64,000 nt of DNA from Pyrenochaeta sp. MPI-SDFR-AT-0127. Its lineage: Eukaryota; Ascomycota; Dothideomycetes; Pleosporales; Cucurbitariaceae. The position numbers were made by a program, and so were the translations under genes. The stretch covers positions 1 through 64,000 of the forward strand of contig JAGTJM010000013.1 in assembly GCA_020747015.1 (NCBI GenBank), given 5' to 3'. Of the stretch, positions 58,981 to 64,000 are shown in pieces. Position 1 is the first letter of the stretch. Each line of letters begins with the position of its first letter. The notes under the pieces are model-generated. The model made no database searches, had not been told where the DNA came from, and saw only the letters and a program-made list of their open reading frames with translations.

Positions 58981-58998
58981 ATGACGGCACTGCCCTGA
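58981..58998 (+). promoter_or_regulatory. Five-codon upstream open reading frame (MTALP)
   Basis: ATG at 58981 with stop at 58996-58998, ending 17 nt before the main ATG at 59016 of the SAT4-like gene. Could lower translation of the main frame if the leader includes it. Confidence 0.4.
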
Positions 58999-59015
58999 CC
59001 AACAGAGATATCACC

Positions 59016-60679
59016 ATGGCACATGTGTATGGTTCACATGCTGACGCCCTCTTTGCTCGTGATGGCGGCCTGCATCCCCCTCCCGAGGTCGTCAAGAGCT
59101 GGCCAAAAGCAAACCACATCGACCCAGAAGAAAGAGGTTGGGCAGCGCCGATCGCTCTACTGATTGTAATGGGGATAACGTTCCTCGTCTACATCGCACG
59201 GCTATGGGCAAGATTTGTGTTGGCGAAGAATGCGGCCCTCGACGATCTACTCATAAGCCTGTCGATGATACCGCTATTTGGCTTGACAATATCCTCCGTA
59301 CTTGGTAGGTTTCGCCTACTTTCGTTATGAAGTTTGCTAACAAAGTAAAGCTCTAAGAGTCTATGGATTTCAATGGTAGGCAATGTACCAGGACGAAATG
59401 CGTGTGAAGCGTAGACTAACCTCAATATTCAGGCATACCTGGGATCAGACCACCGACACTATGGTTTCAAGTCGACAGGTAGGCAGTTCTACATTCGATT
59501 CTCTGAATAAGCTAACTTCTCAGATTACAATGTCCATTGAGCTGAACTACTTGGTGGCGACAACCCTGATCAAAGTGTCCATACTTTGCTTTTACCGCCG
59601 AATGACCGGAACCCTGACGAACAAATTTGTCTACTGGGTGTGGGGGTCAATTATCTTCTGCGTCATATACGGAATCGTGTTCTCGCTGCTCATTATTTTT
59701 ATATGTTCCCCGGTGGTGGGATTCTTCCATGTGTTCGACGTGGCGTGGAAGGAGGTCAACAAGCTGAGCTGCCATGACGAAGGTGCAATTGTCGTAGCTT
59801 GCGCCGCTATCAGTACAGTGCAGGATCTGGTCATCTGCATGCTGCCGATCTTTCTCATTTGGAACCTGCAGATTGTGAAAAGGCAAAAAATTGCCTTGTG
59901 TGCAATCTTTGGAATGGGCATGGTGTGAGTGTGGGAATCAAGTGACCCATTTCACGCTGACACAGACAGGACTTGCGTCTGCGGTATACTGCGCACCTAC
60001 TATGCGACATACGTATACAATTGTGAGAACCGGAGCTTAAAAAGCTCTGTTACTTTGGCTGATTACTTGCAGATACCTACGACATCACTTGGTATGCCTA
60101 CCACGGATGGATATGGACGGCACTCGAGGCTCAACTGGGAGTCATTTGTGCTTCGGCACCAGCGCGTAAGCAAAGCTCATGCACGGTTTGCATATAAAAC
60201 ACATACTAATCATCTGTGCCTCTCATATAGTCAAAATATTCTTCCGCCGTTACCTCGTCATGACCAGCTCGCGCACTGGCAATTCTGCATCCGGCACCCG
60301 CAAGACACCTCTCCCTCTATCACGATCGCGCGGGTACGGCAAAATGACATCTCAAAAATCGACCCATTCGGCAGCAAGGTCCCAGATTGTCGCTGGGGGC
60401 ATGCATGACACCGATGTACCTCTTGACAGCATCAAAGTCAGCCAGGACCTCGAGATACAAGTGGAGGAGAGGGATGATTTGAGCCAAAAGAGCTACGCAA
60501 GCACAAAGAACCTCACTGCTCTCCCGGCGTCAAAACAACCAGGATGGAAAGAGAAGAATGAATGGATAGAAGGCTGCCGGACAGTTTGCGAGGCGCTCAA
60601 ACCGGGAAGCATTCGCACATCCAGAAGTCGAAGTCGCGAGAGGGATATTGAAAACGGTGTTTCTGGTTCCTCAGTGTAG
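59016..60679 (+). CDS. SAT4/rhodopsin-domain fungal integral membrane protein
   Basis: 451 residues in seven exons: 59016-59304, 59351-59375 (25 nt), 59433-59478, 59524-59924, 59970-60022, 60073-60165 and 60231-60679. All six introns are 45-65 nt and restore conserved segments: SVLALRVYGFQWHTWDQT, SRQITMSIELNYLVATTLIKVSILCFYRR, GMVTCVCGILRTYYA, YNYTYDITWYAYHGWIWTALEAQLGVICASAPALKIFFRR. Seven transmembrane helices fill residues about 45-310, the pattern of the fungal rhodopsin-domain (SAT4-like) family, whose ligands are unknown though some members are Pth11-like surface sensors. There is no Cys-rich CFEM head. The cytosolic tail (about 310-451) is Ser/Lys/Arg-rich and disordered, with TSRSRSRERDIE near the end, so phosphorylation is plausible. 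Confidence 0.9.
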
Positions 60680-61409
60680 CCATGACCAAAGGACCTCATT
60701 TTCCCAAGGATTTCATGATGAAAGGCGATGACCACGCATTCTTTGCAGTGCCCTTACATGTAAGCCTGCGGGATCTCTATTGACATATTTGAGTAATTGC
60801 TGATGAGATACTAGCATCGCCGACAGCACGAAGTCTCTTTCACCACTTGTATTACCGCCTTACGTTGTACCTTTGGCTCCAGATTTGAGCCCTTTTCCTT
60901 TTCACGATGTCTTATGATTCAACAATTTCCTTTGGGCATGACCTCCGGCATCAGGCGTTCTATATTCGGATCCCACGGCATGATATTGGTAAGGATACCC
61001 GGATTCGGTTTGGCGCAGGCGGACCGGCGTTTGGACGGCTGTCGCCGAAGAACCTGGTCGAGGATGCTGGCAAACAATAAAGCCAGCGACAATACATTTC
61101 TGCGATCCTGAAGTTTGCTAAAAGCATGGATATATTCAGATGAGGGAGTTTTCGGGATGCCGGATTTGGCTAATGACGGATTGGGCAATAAGCTGCAAGC
61201 TTCCTACTCCAAAATACCGAGGTGGGGTGGAGTGAGCGGGGAACTCTATCAGCCATTTCTAATCTTTGAATGTGACTCAACACCTTTTACTCTTGACAAA
61301 CCTCCCGCCTGCCCAAGAATTCGGTCTTGCTTAGCATTTCTAACATAATCTTCGACTTCAGCTAAAGACATCAGCAGCGTCCATCCCCAAGACGCCGCAG
61401 TGCTCCATA
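60680..61409. other. Intergenic, about 0.73 kb
   Basis: 3' side of the SAT4-like gene and promoter of the nitrilase; the leader just before the ATG at 61410 is C/A-rich. No gene seen. Confidence 0.5.
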
Positions 61410-62693
61410 ATGCCGCAGAAGCTCAAGCTTGCATCTGCCCAGGCTCGTACCCTTTCTACAACTGCTGAGACTCTCCACGCACTCGAAGCAACTACCAAAC
61501 GCGCCGCAGCTCAAGGCATCGACCTCATCCTCTTCCCTGAAGCCTATCTTGGCGGGTACCCTCGAACCTGCAACTTCGGCGCTACCGTTGGTGGGCGATC
61601 ACCAGAGGGTCGCGAGCAATTCTTGCACTACTACCATGATGCTGTTGACTTTGGTGATACGCCAGCGGGTGCGGGGCAGGACTGGTTAGATAAGAAGCTG
61701 GAGCTCCCGAGAGGGAAGAAGTACAGAGGCGATGGGACAAGAGAAGAATTGGAACGCATAGCGAGGGAGACGGGCGTGTTTGTTGTCACCGGCCTTGTTG
61801 AGCGCTCCGCTGGGACGCTGTACTGTGGCGTTGTTTTTGTGTGTCCGAAGCTGGGCGTACTGGGCAAGAGGAGGAAAGTCATGCCCACAGGCTCTGAGCG
61901 ATTGATCTGGGGACAGGGTTCTGCATCGACCCTTCGAGCTGTGACCACGGAAATCAAGGGCGTGCGATTATGCATAGGCTCAGCCATTTGTTGGGAGAAT
62001 TACATGCCCTTGCTGAGACAGAGCTTGTACAGTCAGAACGTCAATCTCTGGTTCGCGCCAACAGCAGATGCACGAGATGCCTGGCAAGCATTGATGCGCA
62101 CGATTGGTTGCGAGGGCCGATGCTTTGTAGTGAGCGCGAACCAGTGCGTCAGGAAGAAGCACCTCCCGGAATGGATTTCAGGGACAAAGAGTGCTGCTAC
62201 CGTGGAAGCCTCCAACAACATTGAGAGTGGCGTGGGGCGAAGACGTTCAGAACAGCCGAGTGGAGGCGGCCGACGAAGAAGCACGTTCACCAGAACGCAA
62301 GACGGGCACGAGATCTGTCTTCCTCTCATCGAAAAACCTGCCAGTGGCCAAGCACATGTGACCAATGGCGATACATCAGCAATCGATTCTTCGCCGCACC
62401 CAGCGTCCGAAGAACACCTAAGCCCTCTTTCAAAATCGATCTCTCTATCTCAACCCTCTTCTACTGATGGCGACGAGTTTTTGTGTCGTGGCGGGTCCAT
62501 GATTGTTTCTCCCTTTGGTGATGTTCTTTCCGGCCCGCTGTGGGAGGAAGAGGATGAGCTACTTGTGGTAGAAGCTGACTTTGAGGATTGTGAAAGAGGA
62601 AGACTCGATATTGACGTTGCGGGAAGCTATTCGAGGATGGATAGTTTCAAATTGAGCGTGGAAGGACTGGACCTTACTCCACCACCTTTCTGA
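61410..62693 (+). CDS. Nitrilase-superfamily amidohydrolase
   Basis: 427 residues, single exon, ATG at 61410. Catalytic triad Glu44 (LFPEAYLGGYPR), Lys156 (GKRRKVMPTGSER) and Cys194 (GSAICWENYMPLLR) is intact. The surrounding blocks (LWFAPTADARDAWQALMRTIGCEGRCFVVSANQ; FLCRGGSMIVSPFGDVLSGPLW) place it in the true nitrilase branch, which hydrolyses nitriles to acid plus ammonia, rather than the Nit2/omega-amidase branch. An insert of about 100 residues (258-356), Ser/Pro/Arg-rich and low complexity, separates the last two blocks and is much longer than the usual 20-30. No signal peptide, so cytosolic. The next gene on the same strand is an MFS carrier. Substrate not known. Confidence 0.93.
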   Translation: MPQKLKLASAQARTLSTTAETLHALEATTKRAAAQGIDLILFPEAYLGGYPRTCNFGATVGGRSPEGREQFLHYYHDAVDFGDTPAGAGQDWLDKKLELPRGKKYRGDGTREELERIARETGVFVVTGLVERSAGTLYCGVVFVCPKLGVLGKRRKVMPTGSERLIWGQGSASTLRAVTTEIKGVRLCIGSAICWENYMPLLRQSLYSQNVNLWFAPTADARDAWQALMRTIGCEGRCFVVSANQCVRKKHLPEWISGTKSAATVEASNNIESGVGRRRSEQPSGGGRRRSTFTRTQDGHEICLPLIEKPASGQAHVTNGDTSAIDSSPHPASEEHLSPLSKSISLSQPSSTDGDEFLCRGGSMIVSPFGDVLSGPLWEEEDELLVVEADFEDCERGRLDIDVAGSYSRMDSFKLSVEGLDLTPPPF

Positions 62694-63608
62694 GCCGACC
62701 AACGAGGTATGGGTGGTTGTGAATGATGTGACAAATTGCTACAGTAAATAGTTACCATGTACATATAAATTTGCGAAATTAGCATACTACGGTCGATAAA
62801 CCATTTTGCTTCAGCAGAGATTTGGTTCTTCAATTGCCCATCAGTTAACCATATGGAGAAGACGCTACTTGCCATGAATTGTCAAAAGTTTTACACAAAT
62901 CACGCCTTTTATTGTGACATGCTACAACATCATTACGCTCTACCTTTGCATCTTTATCTTCAATGAAGCGGAGGGAACATATGGTCACGGTGTTTGAGCA
63001 AGCGAGAAGTATGCAATCGCCGATACGAGACAATAGCCATTGGGAGAGAATTAACCCCCTTGACTTCAGAATGACTCGGAGGCGCCGGATATTTGTTTTT
63101 GAGTGGTTCGCGTTTGTCACCCGTATTCCGCTCCGTGGCATATCAACCCATGACGTCTCGGTAGATCTTCACCCCGCAGACCACTTTATTCTCCACAAAG
63201 CGTACCCCATACGCTTCTCGTGACACCGGATCGTAGGATCACCATCCCCGCCTCCGCCAATCCTGAGGCCATTGCTGCGTTCGATGCACACCATAATCCG
63301 CAATGACACGGCCGGAAACCCGGGATCAGGACGGGTGGTGTCCCAACTGGGGAATCCGCCTGCATGGAATCCAATCTACGGAGCCATTCTTTGTGCCGAT
63401 AATCAGTCGACGTACATGGCTGCACTATCCCTGCATATGCAACAAGCAAGCTTCGTATAAGTAAAAGCTTTGGTGCGCCCGCCGCCTCTTGTCGGTCGCT
63501 AGCCGCTTCTTCGCCCTCTTGCTTCTGCCGCACCGTTTATTACGTCGACGCTTGAGAAGCTCTCCGCACACGTCTCATAAGGCACACCCACAACCTTTTT
63601 CGCCCGTC
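62694..63608. other. Intergenic, about 0.9 kb
   Basis: Between nitrilase and MFS gene. TATA-like TATAAGTA at 63456. Short unsupported frames otherwise. Confidence 0.5.
63456..63463 (+). promoter_or_regulatory. TATA-like element of the MFS transporter gene
   Basis: TATAAGTA about 146 bp before the ATG at 63609, followed by a C/T-rich leader. Confidence 0.4.
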
Positions 63609-64000
63609 ATGGCGACGACAGATGTTGATCACAAAGCAGCGATTGATCGTTTATCGGATGACAACATTTCACCAGCGCATGACCCCGGCCATGGCCCTTC
63701 GAACAGCAAACTTGTGCCCCCACCGCTCGTTGCGGCGATGTCGGCCGAGCAACGCGTGGTTGCTGAAGACAATCTGAGGCGGAAGATAGATTCGAGGCTG
63801 CTTCCTATGATCATTCTCATGTACATCATGAATTACCTTGGTGAGAACCACTATCTACAACCTCCTTGTGACGCACAGACTAACAATATGCGTCTTCCTT
63901 GCAGATAGGAATAACATTGCAGCTGTGCGATTGGCGGGGCTGCAGGACGAGTTAAATTTGAGTAGCGTGCAGTATCAGGTATGTGATTTTCTTGACGCGT
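63609..64000 (+). CDS. MFS transporter, allantoate-permease-like, partial (N-terminus)
   Basis: Starts at ATG 63609 and continues past the right edge. Exon 1 is 63609-63840, exon 2 is 63905-63978, and a GTATGT donor at 63979 begins a further intron. The joined sequence LPMIILMYIMNYLDRNNIAAVRLAGL is the first transmembrane helix and DRxN signature of the anion:cation symporter (Dal5/allantoate permease) family, followed by NLSSVQYQ. The N-terminal 70 residues are a hydrophilic cytosolic tail, normal for this family. These carriers import small organic anions such as allantoate, nicotinate or other vitamins. It follows the nitrilase on the same strand, so uptake of a compound related to the nitrilase product is possible but unproven. 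Confidence 0.88.

Larger units (their letters stand above)
56107..59015. other. Gene-poor 2.9 kb region, possibly with decayed coding sequence
   Basis: No complete gene. Around 57540-57780 (-) the reading frames recall a broken short-chain dehydrogenase. Around 57950-58290 (+) an open stretch has stops and frame shifts. The final 35 bp hold a short upstream reading frame of the next gene. Confidence 0.45.

Overview
The window is nuclear DNA from a filamentous ascomycete. Most genes are interrupted by short spliceosomal introns of about 45-170 nt with GTRAGT-like donors, CTAAC/CTGAC-like branch points and YAG acceptors. The gene content also points there: three Zn2Cys6 regulators, an RTA1-type membrane protein, a SAT4/rhodopsin-like 7TM protein, a fungal App1 phosphatase and eEF1B-gamma. 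A Dothideomycete, perhaps Pleosporales, is my best guess from the style of the proteins, but this is inference. I find no operon, CRISPR array, rRNA, tRNA or intact transposon. I assembled about 23 protein genes by hand from exon reading frames and splice signals, so exon borders are predictions.

Layout. 0-4.2 kb: partial DUF2306 membrane protein (-), Zn2Cys6 regulator (+), secreted ferritin-like Rds1 protein (-). 6.3-16 kb: secreted MGH1-like glycosidase with a C-terminal F5/8 domain (+), cytosolic beta-lactamase-fold hydrolase (-), secreted cellobiose-dehydrogenase-type cytochrome (-), APH-fold kinase (-), RTA1-like 7TM protein (-). 16-23 kb: Zn2Cys6 regulator (-), OSGIN-like flavoprotein (-), VHS/GAT endocytic adaptor (-). 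23.8-28.5 kb: App1 phosphatidate phosphatase (+), cytochrome b561 (-), small basic protein (+). 29.8-32.3 kb: five-exon Zn2Cys6 regulator (+). 32.3-36.7 kb and 38-42 kb are gene-poor and flank a Gln/Ser/Pro-rich protein (-). 42-50 kb is housekeeping: mitochondrial uS9 (-), eEF1B-gamma (+), low-affinity cAMP phosphodiesterase (+). 50.7-56.1 kb: orphan protein (-), secreted beta-lactamase-like hydrolase (+), Cys-containing orphan (+). 56.1-59 kb is gene-poor and may hold decayed sequence. 59-64 kb: SAT4-like 7TM protein (+), nitrilase (+), partial MFS transporter (+).

How the genes relate. Core functions (translation, cAMP turnover, lipid phosphatase, endocytosis) are mixed with accessory, environment-facing genes (secreted hydrolases, secreted or membrane haem proteins, transporters, regulators). 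I see no polyketide synthase, NRPS, terpene cyclase or P450, so this is not a recognisable secondary-metabolite cluster. Nitrilase plus MFS carrier (61.4-64 kb) and the two b-type haem proteins (11 and 26 kb) are the only functional pairings the sequence suggests, and both are inference.
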